A stretch of DNA of 64,000 nt. Source: Amborella trichopoda (taxonomy: Eukaryota > Streptophyta > Magnoliopsida > Amborellales > Amborellaceae). The notes under the pieces are model-generated. The model was not told the DNA's origin. It saw only the letters and a program-made list of their open reading frames with translations, and ran no database searches. Within the stretch, counting starts at the first letter, position 1, and every line of letters begins with the position of its first letter. The DNA is taken from NCBI RefSeq assembly GCF_000471905.2, contig NW_006496564.1, forward strand, positions 1,495,375 to 1,559,374, written 5' to 3'. Made by a program: the position numbers and the translations under genes. This document shows positions 9,860-22,289 of this stretch, piece after piece.

Positions 9860-10235
9860 GTGTGTACATGAACCTTAAAATATTTACATGCTATAAAATG
9901 TATACAGAATATACGCTTTCTATAACATCCCTCTTCAAACTCAGGATGTTTTGAGGGAGTGCAATTGGAGTTTGGACAAAAAATAACAAAAACGTGTAGT
10001 TGGGTAAGCCTTGGTGAAAAGATTTTCGGAGAAATAAGAATCCCATAAAAATATGTTGATGAATGAAACGATAATTAATTTTAATATGTTTAATTCTCTC
10101 ATGCAATATGTAATCATGAAAAATCTGAATCGTACTTTGTTATCTAAAAAAAGTGGAGTCAGACCAAATTGAACAACACCCTTATCTTGAACAAGCTATA
10201 CAATTTCTGATGCAGTATGTGCTAGAACCCTCATA
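9860..10235 (-). mobile_element. Ty1/copia fragment: RNase H end and start of 3' LTR
   Basis: Minus-strand translation follows the copia RNase H C-terminal region in order (ALAHTASEIV, a LTPLFLDNK-like stretch, MRELNILKLI, FTKAYPTTRF), then a purine-rich tract and TGTTATAG, the expected start of a 3' LTR near 9926. It is a broken fossil, cut off on both sides; the upstream end abuts the LBD intron piece at 10236. Family level below copia is not clear. Confidence 0.65.
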
Positions 10236-10390
10236 ATGTAAGAAAGGAAGAGAGATCTTTTCCTGATTAAGGATCAATTATTGGAATGAGTCTTGCAAGC
10301 ATCAAACATGGAATCTTTTATTTGAGAGGCAGGAAAAGATATGTTATGCAAATCAAATAGAGAGAGATATGGATTATTGGTGGTGAAACC
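10236..10390 (-). other. LBD copy 3: intron fragment
   Basis: Aligns closely with 50-160 of copy 1 (shared GCATCAAACATGGA and TATGTTATGCAAATCAAATAGAGAGA phrases) and loosely with 7050-7110 of copy 2, all within the LBD intron near exon 2. The coding exon that should follow to the left is missing; a copia fragment sits there. It may be the left half of the same locus copy whose exon 1 and promoter lie at 50.35-51 kb. Confidence 0.6.
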
Positions 10391-10830
10391 ATGGATCAAG
10401 GGAAAAAAATTGTTACATGATTACTATTCCTAAAAGATGTCCTATGGGGTATGATATCCTCATGGATGAGAATATCCTACTATATTGGGTGGGTACTTTA
10501 GAGAAAGAAAACCTTGTTTTACGGCTTGAGAGAGCGCATCAAACCTATGTTGTTGTTAACTACAAGATACGAGACGACGTTTGGACATGTATAAAGCGGT
10601 ACAGATGTGGGATCCTATTAACATCAAGATAAGATATTACTTTCAAAAAAATTCTACTCAGAGAAAGAGCCATATGTAAAAACTGTGGAGGTGAAATGCA
10701 ATCATGAGAACCAACATGATAGTCGTTAAGACAAGAAACTAAATTATGCAAACACTCAAAGAATATTTACATGGCGTTGAATTGAGAAGATCTAAAAGAC
10801 CTAAAAAGACTCTTCTGATGTTTAACAACT
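10391..10830. other. Unassigned DNA left of element A
   Basis: No domain recognised in either strand. It could include degraded LBD intron or a shortened 5' LTR of element A, but I found no match to the 3' LTR at 22567-23939. Confidence 0.4.
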
Positions 10831-10921
10831 ATGTCATGTTTTATGCTTGTCTATGTTTATGATACAAAATCGGATAGATATTCTGATGACGATCTCTCTG
10901 ATCTTAACATCATAAACAGTT

Positions 10922-10939
10922 TGGTGTCCACCGTGGGGC
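10922..10939 (+). other. Primer binding site of element A
   Basis: TGGTGTCCACCGTGGGGC starts with the TGG expected opposite a tRNA CCA end, and resembles the TGGCGCCCACCGTGGGGC type common just inside 5' LTRs of plant gypsy elements. It follows ...CATAAACAGT, taken as the LTR end. Confidence 0.6.
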
Positions 10940-11029
10940 ATTCCGAGCTTGATCCAAGCGTTATAATACAATTTTTATTCACTGTTTTCAGTAAAAAAAG
11001 TCTCAAAAGTAGCCAGTAACCAGGATCTA

Positions 11030-11165
11030 GGGTTTCAATGCTGCGAAAAGCCTGATTTTTCTGGGTGACACCAACAGTGTCACTTGGGCGACACGAACAA
11101 TGCCGCCCAGATCCAAGGTGACACTCCCCGTGTCGCCCAAATTCAAACGTTTCATAATCTTCTGA
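11030..11165. repeat. GGGCGACAC / GCCGCCC motif cluster
   Basis: GC-rich motifs in an AT-rich setting, written in both orientations. The same style of motif occurs in the 3' LTR of element A (22870-22920 and 23055-23150). The similarity may mean this part of the leader derives from LTR sequence. Confidence 0.4.
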
Positions 11166-11524
11166 AACTTTGCAGATCTGTTCTAGGATATTGTTTGTGA
11201 CTGTTAAAAAATTTTCAGATCAAAATAAAATTTTGAAAAATATCAAAAAAATATTTTACTTGTTATAAATCAGTTCAATCTACACTGTCGTGCCTTACTC
11301 TGTTTTAATTTATTTCATCATAAATTTTTTTTTTTCCTACTTCTTCCAAGTTTAAATTAGTCTTATTTCATAAATTTTTAAAAAAACAAAATAAAAAAAT
11401 TAATATATATTTTTTAAAATAAAAAAAATATTTTTAAAAAAAAAAAAAAAAAAAATTTGTGACACCACCCGTGTGGCCTAGCTGTAAGTGTCCCAGAGCC
11501 TTTAGGACCCCACAAGCCTTTTCC

Positions 11525-11643
11525 AGAGCCTTTGGGCTTCCTGTTGACCAAGTTTTGAATTAAAATAGTTTTTTTTAAAATATAGAGCCTTTGGGCTTTT
11601 TGTTGACCAAGCTTTGACTTAAAATAATTTTTTAAAAAATATA
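11525..11643. repeat. Two-unit 59-bp tandem duplication
   Basis: AGAGCCTTTGGGCTT...TGTTGACCAAG...TTAAAATA is repeated at 11525 and 11584 with a few changes. It lies in the AT-rich leader of element A; poly(A) at about 11429-11454 precedes it. Confidence 0.8.
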
Positions 11644-12384
11644 AAAAAACTATTCAAATAGGTCTGTGCTATTTCTAACTTTTTATTTTATTTTAGTCTG
11701 TTAATTTTAACTAAAACCATATTTTCCCTTCTTTCACCATGCTTAGTTTAAATGTGTTCCATCAAAGTTAAAAGCGATCAAGAAATAAAAAAAATACATC
11801 GAAGGCTGCTTGCACCCTCCCTTAACCGTGTCCCGTTCAAGTCACTCTCGACTCTAGCCACGCTCGACTTAGCACAGACTGTGCTTGGTCTCATTGTTCT
11901 GACTTCACTTTCTTAAGGCTTGCTTGCCCCTCTATCTATACTGTGCTTTGAACGAGTTTCCCCTAGAAGCACGCATTGCTAGGCACGATCAGTGCTGAGC
12001 GCTGACTTATTTCCTTTCTTGTTTTGTTTGCATTGTGTGCTTGAATTTTTTTTAATTGTGTTCTTCTTTACACACTTCAGCACACACTAGACCGAGAGTG
12101 ACCAGGAAAACAACAAACAAATATTTCGAAAACCCCAAAATCCACGTTAACGGCGTGAGGGGATCCTAGCTTTGAGAGTCGAGGCAGTTGGGATTCGCGT
12201 AACTTTAACTATGAGCGCCCCTCCGTAATTCTTTGCGCTCATCTATGTGGGGACCTATATCAGCCTAGTCGCATTTCAATAGTTAGGAACCCACTCTCAA
12301 GCCCAGCCTACCTATATATTGTACTAGGTCAAAACTTTTTGTGTTCTTGCTTGCTTATTTCTAACGGCTAATCTTAGATTCCAG

Positions 12385-13040
12385 TCCGAACCCGCTTTTG
12401 GTCCGAGCTGAAGCTTCTAGATTCAAGTCAAGGCTTGTACTCAGCTTAGCCCAGATCCGAACCAGGTTTCGCCTTAGTCTGAAATTAGGCCCCCTTTGTC
12501 TGAGCCGAAGGCTCGTTCCTAGCTCATCTCTGATCCAATCTGGGTCCATACCTGGTCTGATCATCAAAACTCTCTGGGTCCAAGTCCTGGCTTGTATTCA
12601 GCTTAGCCCAGGTCCGAACTAGGTTTCGCCTTGGTCTGAACTTAGGCCCCCTTGATCCAAGCCGAAAGCTCTTTCTTAGCTCATCTTTGATCCAGTTCGG
12701 GTCCATACCTGGTCTAATCATCAAAATTCTCTAGGTCCAAGTTCAGGCTTATACCCAGCCTAGCACAGGTCCAAACCAAGTTCACACCTAGGTTCGAACC
12801 AAGGCCCCCTTTTGGTCTGAGCCAAGGGCTCGTGCTTAGCTCAACTTTGATCCAGTCCGGGTCCATACCTGATCTGATTATCACGACCCTCTTGGTCCAA
12901 GCCTAGGCTCGCATCCAGCTCAGTCCAAGTTCGAACTAGGCTCACACCCAGGTCCGAACATAGACCCACACTTGGTCTGAACGTAGACTCGTACCCATCT
13001 AGTCTAGATCTTAGACTAGGTTCTAGCATAGGTCTAAACA
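12385..13040. repeat. Minisatellite, about 160-bp unit, four copies
   Basis: GGGTCCATACCTG recurs at 12542, 12699 and 12859 (spacing 157 and 160). Each unit also holds GGTCCAAG, CAGCTTAGCCCAGGTCCGAAC, TCTGAGCC and AGCTCA motifs. Units decay to the right. It lies in the leader of element A just before gag; the short frames it generates on both strands are by-products. Confidence 0.85.
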
Positions 13041-13251
13041 TAGAATTACCTCTAGAGCTAGACTAGGCTTACCCTAGTTCAAGGTTTGAACCAAAACCCA
13101 TTGAGTCTAGTAAGTCTAGGTTTCAGTCTAGTATTAACTTAGGTCTTAGTTAAGGTCTTGCCCCTAGAATCAGGTTAGGCATGCCCTAAATCGTAGAGTC
13201 TAGATCTCACCCTAATCTAGACTCTAGAACCCAGCCAAAGAGAGTCACCAT

Positions 13252-15560
13252 GTCGGTCACTCGAGGCGACGATGATGATTGCTCCACGGTCAATTCTTAG
13301 CCTAACCTGCCTAAACCTAGGGACTAATACGCTGCAATCCCTTGGAATTATCAATAGACCTCAGACCAATCCATTATCCAATGCGTAGGTCTTCAGCTAG
13401 AGGCAGAGCCTCAAGGGTCCACTCCTAATCCTGAAATCAGTGTGATCTGAAAAGTTAACTCAGCCAGAAAAACTTTGATAGTCAGGGGGTCCAACTAGGC
13501 GTCTTCCCACAGGGGATTTTAGGTAACCAAAGTAGAAGTCGAGTGAGGGAAGAAATTCATGCAGCATCTAACCCCAATTCCCACAACTTGAACCAAGATA
13601 ACCCCGAGGTGCAACGATCTCAAAACCAAGACCCACCTAGGTCTAGGGAATCCGACCCAGCCTCGAGCTACCATAGTACTGTTCATGAGATTCCTAACAT
13701 TGTACGGAGCAAAGGTGTCAACCAAAACCGACCCCTAGGAAAGATGGGCGTCCAAGCTGCCCTTAAAAGTTTAGTTGAACTAGGTTACACTGTTCATGTC
13801 CCAGCTTACGGGTTGAACCCAAACCAAGTTAGTGGTATAGGTCAACCCCTAGCACAACCGAGTCAACTGGTTCTTCAATCGGTCCCTCTGGTTCACCCGG
13901 TTCAACAAACCGTGCAATTTCTACAACTCGTGGCGACACCGACGGGTCAGTACGGCCCTCAGGCACAAATGTATCAAATCGCCCCGATGACCGTGCCCAT
14001 CAACCTCAGGCCCACGCAGGCCAACATGTACCCCAAATCTCAACTTACAGCTTGGGAACCCACCGACCTGTGGGCCTGCTGTCACTCCAAATACTCAACA
14101 AGAAGGTACCTTAAAAGCTATGAAAGATATGCCCAAAAGAATGGGCATGCATGAAATTCTCCCCCCAAAGGTTAATGTTCAAGAGACCCTTGGAGGCATG
14201 GAGGACCTTCCCTCGGGATTTGTTGTCCCAGAATTTAGAAACAAGTTTAATGAGAAGAGCGATCTAGATGCTCACGTCAACGCGTATCTCCTCTCCGTGA
14301 GAGCTTTGTGAGACTGACCAAACCAGCTGAAGGCCATATTTTTGCACACATTGACTGGCGAGGCCTTGAACTGGCATCGGAGAACTATGTCTGCTCAACC
14401 ACACATCACTCGAAACGAAATGTTTAACCTATTCGTCTCTCACTATCGCGGGTCGACACCAAGAATCTCTCCCTAGGTAAGCTCAATGCAATGAAGCAAA
14501 ATCAAGGACAATCCTTGGAGGATTTCATCCGTCGATTCTACAAGGTGTCAATTCGGGTCATAGAATGCCCACTGACAGACCCTGCTAAAATTTCTATGGC
14601 CTTGGAGAATGCCGCTCCTAAATACAGGACCTTTTTCAACCAAGGTCTTATCCCCCACTCCTTCGACTCCATGATCAAGTGGGTGGCATGACATGAAAGG
14701 GCAAGAGGGACACCTCTAGCACCAGGCCCGACAATAAACCAATAATGACTCCCCAAAATAAGAGAAAAGACAATAACAAGGGAAAAGCTTTCGGTCAGGT
14801 TAATGAGATTGTTGTTAACGGACCGGCTCAAGGTTCAGCCACTCAGCATAACAATCAGAACCAAAACCGAAGGGGTCACCCTAAAGGCAATGCTCGAAAT
14901 AATAACCAAAGGTAAGAGGATAATTTCACTCATCCTAAAGACCCACTAGAAAAAGTGTTGGAATTACTCCTGGCTAGAAACATGGTTTACCTCCCGCCAC
15001 CATCCGAACCACCGTTTAAAGTCACTGATAAGAGCAAGTGGTGCAAATGGCATCAAAACCATGCTCATGATACTCAAAACTACATATATTTGAAACAGGT
15101 GATTCATAGGTTAATAAATAGGGGGGACATCACTATCGCACCTAGAAATCAACCTATCGAAGATCTTAATCAAAAGATGGGTATCTTCACAGACCCTCTT
15201 CCCAAAAATATGGTCACAACGACCGAAAAGCCGGGAGCACAAGGTGACTCGAAAGAGAACATCATCATTCACATGGTTGAGAGTGGAGACGAAGAAGAAG
15301 AGGATCCTAGTCTATTCATATTGGCTTGTGACCATCACTTTCTAGATCCTGAAGAAGAACCCTTGAGCATTCTAAGAGGAAACCCTTCATCTTCAAACCT
15401 CGATAACCTTCCCAAATGGGACCAATATGACGAAGATGATACGTTAGAAACTGATATTGTCAGAACCAATGAAAATGCATCATCTTCCAAACAAGGGGCC
15501 AACACCACAAAGTCTCATAGTACTCTTGCTAGGGCTTCCCATTACTCTTGCTAGGGTTGA
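13252..15560 (+). pseudogene. gag region of element A (fossil)
   Basis: A proline- and glutamine-rich N-terminal part is followed by a retrotransposon gag core (SLEDFIRRFYKVSIRV, near 14510-14560) and a Tat-style nucleocapsid motif WCKWHQNHAHDTQNY at 15030-15075, where CX2H...HD.. replaces a standard zinc knuckle. An acidic stretch (DEEEEDPS, about 15290) follows. Broken. Confidence 0.7.
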
Positions 15561-15827
15561 CCCCATCGAGCTCAAGCTGGCGAGGTTGATTCCTTAACTC
15601 GAAGAGGCCGAGTGTTCAAACCCATTCAATTGATGGCCAACACTCTCCATGAAAGAATGAGAAACACCTGAAAGCTAAACAACCAGCAGAGCCCTCAGAT
15701 CACGAGCTGAATAAAGAAACTCAAGGATTTGCGACCACCTACGATCTACCGGCTAATCTCGGGATGATCCAGACTCAAATGTCCATCTTGGAGCTACTCG
15801 TCAACTCACAAGTACACAGAACCTAGA

Positions 15828-16406
15828 TTGAAAGGGTTCTCTCTAAGACACATTCCAAGCAACACACAACAGGATGAGTTGTGCGGAATGATCAACCAAT
15901 TGACGGCGCTAATGCCAATCGTGTTCACAAACAATGACATTCCAGTCAGCTTCAACCGCTTTCATGTTCAACCTCTGCACATCACCATTTTTATGCAAGT
16001 ATATGAGATACAGAGAGTGCTTGTTGAGTATGGGACATCCTTAAATATATGCCCTATGAAAACAGTGAAGCAGATAGGCAAAAGTCCTGATGACTTCGAG
16101 CCATGCCAACTAACTATCGCTTCATACGACGGAATCAAGCGACAAGCTGAAGGCATACTGCCTCTCACACTAAAGATCAATCGTACCATCTAAGTGATAA
16201 AGTTTTATGTCTTGGACATAAAACCTTCATTCAACATGTTGCTAGGAAGACCGTGGCTGCATGAAAACCTCGTGGTCACCTCTACACTCAATCAATGCCT
16301 CAAATTTCCAATAAAAAAAGGCATCGCGAACGTATATGCTGAACCCCCCGCTTTTCTCAATCTTAGTATACATAATGGGAAGCTAGCCGTAGGGGTCGAG
16401 CATTGA
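15828..16406 (+). pseudogene. Protease region of element A (fossil)
   Basis: Retropepsin-like context: VLVEYGTSLNICPM (about 16018-16060) is the active-site loop position, followed by LTIASYDG and the typical FYVLDIKPSFNMLLGRPWLH closing motif at 16200-16262. It lies between gag and RT as expected for gypsy elements. Broken. Confidence 0.65.
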
Positions 16407-17450
16407 GAAATCCCACACGCATCCTTTGAGCAAGCCGATTGTGCTACCTTACATCTAGAGCCCGGCGATCCTGTTCCTCAAATTTTGCAAACTTTCACAT
16501 TGATGGAGAACATCATCTAATGCTAATATTGGTATGGTCTCGGGTCCCTCGAACCTTGGCACATGCTCTTCTCCCAACGCTTCCAACCAGGCCAAGGCTT
16601 GGGGAGTCAAGGGCAAGGCATAACGGAGGCGATTTCTGAATCACTCCAAGCCAAAACTGAAAATGGGGATCGAAGAGGTCTCGGGTGTTCTCTCACCCTA
16701 TTTCAAAGTCAGATGAAGCCTTCATGCTATCCGAGTTTTGTATCTGGAGGCATTCAAAGCCTCGACCCTCTCGATGCTCGTCCTTCAAAATGGTTGAAGG
16801 TGATCCTTGATTCCCCAACAGTCGGGACTAACTCTTCTTCTCAGCACACAAGAACTAGGAATTGAAGACCTTTTTGCTGACTTGGATTTGAAGGTATGCA
16901 CAATCGGCTCTAACATAGCCAAGCGTGTTCATTAGCCCATCCAAACCCAGGAAAAGAATTGGTCGATCACTCCGCTATCTCGAGAATTGTTGGAAGCATA
17001 CTAGCGGCACCTTCAAGTCTTGGTGCTAAAAAACGGATAGGTGCAGGGTGGCCATCTGATCACCCAGCACGTCTAGTCCCCAACACATCTCTCGCAAGTC
17101 CCATAAGGGACACCTCTTGTGTTATTTCAAAATCTGTTGAAAACTCATAACATGATAAGATTGATAAAGATGAAACGAATTTTAAACATTGCGAACACTC
17201 TAGATAGCCCGATAATGGTGCACAATACCCAAGACGACGAATTGGACGAACACGACAAATATCAAGAGAGCCAAGAGTCTGAAGAAATCCCTCAACCTGA
17301 GCAACTCACTTCTCATGTTGAGCAATTCAAAAAGAGGTACGATGGTGACCCAACCGCTATCTCGAATAAACGATTGACGTAAACCTAGGAACTGAGAAGG
17401 ACCCATGGTTAACCAAGATTAGAACCTCTCTATCTACTGAGGAATGAGAA
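16407..17450 (+). other. Linker between protease and RT of element A
   Basis: No domain recognised apart from short acidic stretches near 17220-17330 (QDDELDEHDKYQESQESEE) like those between protease and RT in Tat elements. Confidence 0.4.
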
Positions 17451-18890
17451 AATATGATTTCCTTTCTTAAGGAATATCGCGATGTCTTCTCCTGGTCATA
17501 CGATGTTATGTCAGGGTTAGATCCCGCATTGGTGCAACATCACCTAATATTCAACAAAGGGGTGAAGCCTGTAAGATCGAAACTCCGATGTCAAAAGACT
17601 CACCTTGAGCTCAAACTTAAGAAAGAAATCGATAAACTGCTCAAGGCGAAGTTCATTATCTCCGTCGATTAGTTAGAATGGATGGCCAACATAGTGGTCG
17701 TACCCAAGAAAGACGGGAGGATCCAAGTGTGTGTCGACTATAGAGACCTCAACAAGGCATGTCCCAAAAAAAATTTTCTATTATCAAATATAGATGCTTT
17801 GGTTGACAACACTGCGGCGCACAAGATGTTGTCATTCATGGATGGCTTCTTAAGTTACAACCATATCTTCATGGTAGAAGAAGACCAAACCAAGACTTCA
17901 TTCATAACGCAATGTAGAACTTATTGCTATTGTGTCATGCGCTTCGACCTAAAAAATGCAGGGGCAACTTATCAGCCGGCAATGACCAGCATCTTTCATG
18001 ACTTGATGCACACCATTATGGAAGACTATGTTGACGACATTCTGGTCAAGTCGAAGACCAGGCTTGATCATCTCAACAACCTGAGAACCATTTCCGAAAG
18101 ACTCTAAAAACATCAACTCAAACTCAATCAACATAAATGAGCCTTTCGAGTTGAATCCGACAAATTACTAGGCTTTATAGTAAGCTAAAGAGGCATTGAG
18201 GTTGATATGTTTAAAATACGAGCCATCACCGAAATGCCCCCTCCCCGGAACATCAGAGAAATCCATGGGCTTCAAGGTCGCATACAAGCCATAAAGCATT
18301 TTATTTCACAACTGGCAGACAAGAGTGCGCCGTTCAATAAGCTCCTTAAAAAGGATACCCCATTCATATGGGATGATGAATGCCAAGAAGCGTTCAATCA
18401 AATCAAGGAGCACCTCATTACACCTCCCATCCTTAGTCCTCCCAGTCCAGATAAACACTTGCTCTTATACATATCTATGAAAGACAAGACCATGGGGGCA
18501 ATGTTAGGACAATACGATGACCATGGAAAAGAACAAACGATATACTACATTAGCAAAACCATGGTTGACTATGAGACGAGACACACGGATGAGGAGAAGC
18601 ATTACTAGACCCTTGTGTGGGCCATGCAGAAGTTAAGACATTATGTCTTATCTCATTCAGTCAAGCTCATAGCAAAAATAGACCCACTCAAGTACCTATT
18701 GGAAAGACCAATACTTAATGGACGTTTGGCGAAGTGGAGAATGCTCTTGAGCAAGTTCAAGATCGTATAGGTTACTCAAAAATTGATCAAAGGACAAGTC
18801 ATTGCTGACCACTTGTCTAAACACACGCTGTCAGATAACACTCTCGTCAACACGGATCTTCCTGATGAAAACCTCTTCATAATTGAGGAC
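17451..18890 (+). pseudogene. Reverse transcriptase and RNase H of element A (fossil)
   Basis: Order of motifs is that of gypsy RT: EYRDVFSWSYDVMSGLDP, IVVVPKKDGRIQVCVDYRDL (17688-17750), LSFMDGFLSYN, the catalytic EDYVDDILVKSK (18018-18056), then the connection FNKLLKKDTPFIWDDECQEAF and an RNase H start (LLLYISMKDKTMGAMLGQ). Broken. Confidence 0.8.
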
Positions 18891-19270
18891 TCAATCTAGG
18901 AGCTATACTTTGACAGTGCAAGGAACGAATACGAGTCAGGTATAGGAGCCATACTATGCTCACCCGAGAAGATTTTAATGCCAACAACCATTATATTGAA
19001 TTTCCCATGTACCAATATCATTGCTGAATATGAAGCCTTGATAACTGGGCTTGAGAATGCCATGGTAATGAAAATCCAGCAGATAGGAGTGATTGATGAC
19101 TCTTTAGTCATCATAAACCAAGTTCAAGGGATTTGGAAGGTGAAGGAAGGAAATCTCAAACCCTATCAAGAAAAGGTGGAAAAGGTTATCCCATATTTTA
19201 AGAAAATATCCTTTCAGCACGTAACTACGGAAAATAAGTTGTTCGCTGACACCCTTGTGTTTCTTCAATG
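18891..19270 (+). pseudogene. Second RNase H-like domain of element A (fossil)
   Basis: FDSARNEYESGIGAILCSP (18910-18966) and AEYEALITGLENAM (19026-19068) are the paired landmarks of the extra archaeal-type RNase H carried by Tat-lineage elements between RNase H and integrase. Its presence is the main ground for calling element A Tat-like. Broken. Confidence 0.7.
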
Positions 19271-19384
19271 GTTGATATTCCTTCAGAAATCATCACGCTA
19301 CCATTTTACATTAGGAACAAACATGACCCTTCCCCATCAAGGATCGAATAAGAAGTAGAGCAAGAAAATGAGAATGATGGGGAA

Positions 19385-20660
19385 GTGTCTCTTGTTGACT
19401 CAGATGCCTTAGTTAAGGCAAAACCATGGTTCCACGATGTTCTGTACCTGCTAAAAGATAGGTCATACCCCGAAGGAGCCACCAAAAAGGATAAAGAAGC
19501 CCTACGAAGGTTTTCTATGGGATTGTTGGTAAGAAGTGATCTCCTGTTCAAGAACTGCTTCGATGACATCATTCTACGTTGTCTTGATCAGCCAGAAATC
19601 AACCAATTACTGACAGAGTTGTACAATGAAGGAGTCATTCTGGGGCAACCGCGTTAGCTTAGAAATCAGGCGCAAAGGCTATTACTGGACCACCATGGCT
19701 GACAATTGTTGGAAGATATTTAAGAGGTGTCCCAAATGTCAACTTTATGGAGACCTCATCCATGCACCATCCGTACCACTCAACTCAACACCACTCGTAT
19801 GGCCCTTTACCATGTGGGGTCTTGATATCATTGGAATGATCTCACCGAAAGCCTCAAACGGCCACCGTTTTATATTAACGGCTACAGAGTACTTCACAAA
19901 ATGGGTAGAGGCCACATCATTTATCAAAATTGAGGGACAACATGTTGCCCATTTCATAAAGAACAACATTGTGCTCAGATTCGATGTTCCTGAATCCATC
20001 ATTACTGATAATGGATCTAATTTCAAGAATGAAAAGGCCACTAAGGTGTGCAAAATATTTAGGATAACGCATAAATTCTCCACACCTTATTATCCCTAAG
20101 GAAACGGACAAGCAAAAGCCACAAACAAAGGACTTCTCAGAATAATAGAAGGTGGCAAAGATTGGCACGAAAAGTTAAACGACAGGCTATAGGCCTACTG
20201 GACAACTTAGAAGATTCCTACTGGTGTGACCCCATACTCAATGGTGTATTGTATGGAAGCAGTGCTACTCATTAAAGTTGAGATACCATCTCTCTGAGTG
20301 CTTGTTTATAAAAATGTAGATGACGAACTAAAGATCTAAGCACGAATCGCTGCTCTCGTTAATTTGGATGAAAGACGATTGCGAACAACACAATATATCG
20401 TTGCTTATCAGTGTAGCATCGACAGGGCACACCAAAGAAATGTTGTTGCTTGACAGTTCAAAGAAAGGGACATGGCACTCAAGAAACTCTACCACACTCC
20501 TACAAATCCACACCCTTTAAGCAAGTTCAAACCTAATTGGGGGTGGCCATTCGTGGTTATCCGAGTGCACACAAGCAATTCTTACAAAATAAAAAATCAG
20601 GAGGTGTACGAACTCAACGACCCCATTAATGCGATGTATCTCAAGAATTACTACCCGTAA
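19385..20660 (+). pseudogene. Integrase region of element A (fossil)
   Basis: Zinc-binding end CWKIFKRCPKCQLYG (19706-19752), core WGLDIIGMISPK and FTKWVEATSF, VPESIITDNGSNFKN (19985-20030), and the usual C-terminal closing phrase DPINAMYLKNYYP just before the stop at 20658-20660. Broken. Confidence 0.8.
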
Positions 20661-21300
20661 CGGGCTTAAAAGAGTGGTGAAAACCTAAAAAGGCACCACA
20701 AAGAAAAAAAAAACTAAAGAAAAAAGAAATTTGATGTGGCGAAAAATTGAAATGGCATCACGGGTAAAAAGAATAAAACATATCCAAGAAGGAGCTTTCG
20801 ATTCAAAAAACTCAAATACAAAAAAGTCTTCCAACAATACTGCACAAGCAAACCTTAAAGATGAAGACTCCTCCTAAACCCTACAAATTCCCAACAGAAC
20901 CAACTAAAACATATGTGGAAGGGTGACATGAATGGAAAACCGAAGTGACTTCAATGAACCTTGGGATAACATCGAGACCTCTCCAAGATGGAAGTCTGGC
21001 AAGAATCCAGAGAACTATTTATGGATCTGCGAAGCACAAGATGAAAGCTCCAAAGGTAAAAAGACAACTTCAACACTTTTGAGTTCTCACAATCCCACAA
21101 GAAAATCCTTTCATCATCTTTGGGTAAAATTTGATAAAGAAAATGACCACCATAGGTGCCATAATTGGCAAAACTGTAAGGCCCATCCCTTTTGAAAATG
21201 CCTTTTTCCATCTGATTGTTAAAACTGTCCTTTTTTAATAAAAAAAAAACAAAACTTCTTTAGAAAGGACTTCCTCCATCAAGAGGTTAAATTGTTACAA
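20661..21300 (+). other. 3' non-coding region of element A
   Basis: A-rich DNA after the integrase. Small frames on both strands (20932-21211) show no known domain. Confidence 0.5.
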
Positions 21301-21313
21301 CCAGGTTCAGATC

Positions 21314-21570
21314 GTCAAACTTGTGCGACGTTAAAAAAATGAGCTAACACGTTAAACTCGTGCAACGTTAAAAACCCGTGCTAATACGTCAAACTCGTGC
21401 AACGTTAGAAAGCCGAGCTAACACGTCAAACTCGTGCGACGTTAAAAAGCTGAGCTACTGTCAACTCGTGAGAAGTTAAAAACCCGAGCTAACACGTCAA
21501 ACTCGTGCGACATTAAAAAACCGAGCTAACACGTCAAACTTGAGCGACACTTAAATGTCGAGCTAATACG
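21314..21570. repeat. 37-bp tandem repeat array
   Basis: Starts of GTCAAACTCGTGCRACGTT occur at 21314, 21351, 21388, 21425, about 21460, 21496 and 21533, giving seven to eight units, mostly of exactly 37 bp, ending in CCGAGCTAACAC. Units touch one another with no spacers. Confidence 0.9.
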
Positions 21571-21770
21571 TCTAGCCCCGTATGACATAAAAGGTCGGGT
21601 CATAGTTCAACGTCAAACTCGCGTAATGTAAAAGAGCTAAGACAGGTAACGTCTAGCCCTGTATGACATAAAAGGTCATGTCCAGTTCAATGTCAAACTC
21701 GTGCAACATAAAAGAGCCAAGACAACTATTGTCTATCCCCGAATGATGTAAAAGGTCAGGTGTATCATCC
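21570..21770. repeat. 80-bp tandem repeat, about 2.5 units
   Basis: GTCTAGCCCYGTATGACATAAAAGGTC at about 21570 and 21650, with a third partial copy at 21730. Each unit contains a diverged 37-bp unit (GTCAAACTCGYG), so the array grew out of the preceding one. Confidence 0.8.
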
Positions 21771-22289
21771 ATTGCTGCATGACGTTAAACTGCTTAGAAA
21801 GCTCTATGGTTGCAGGAGTTGAAATTGCTAACCAACATTGTTTTTCGAAATATCTTTCTCTTTTCAAAATTTTCACCATATGTCTCGTGTTTTCAAAAAC
21901 TTTAATTTCTTTGTTAAAATCGTAGCTTGTCCCTGCTCCGGGTTCTATTTCAAATCTCTTCCTACATTCAAAAATTTCTAAAAAGACTTGTAAAAACAAA
22001 GGAGCTTGGACACCCGTATATGATGAACACCGCATTGCCACAATTACTGTGTTGCTGCCTCGCCTCTCTATTCAGAATTGATCAGACAAGTCTCATCCTA
22101 TAGAAAGCCTTTTCCTATAGATAGCCTTAAGAAACCCTTAAGGAAATCAAAGAAATTGCCAGGGTTAAAAATTTCAAACTGAGAAAACCTTGAGGTCAAG
22201 TTGCATGACTATAAAATCCACCGCGAGTTTCAAGCTTGCTTAACTCGACGACACCTCACGCCAAAAACCCTTAGATGAAAATGCCTTAG

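Noticed and set aside
10417-10632. 71-codon frame next to element A
   Set aside because: No family resemblance, no splice or promoter context.
13543-14154. Host proline/glutamine-rich protein
   Set aside because: Continuous with the gag core and nucleocapsid motif of element A, so it is the gag N-terminal part.
21314-21570. CRISPR array
   Set aside because: The 37-bp units touch each other with no unique spacers, and the context is a plant retroelement.
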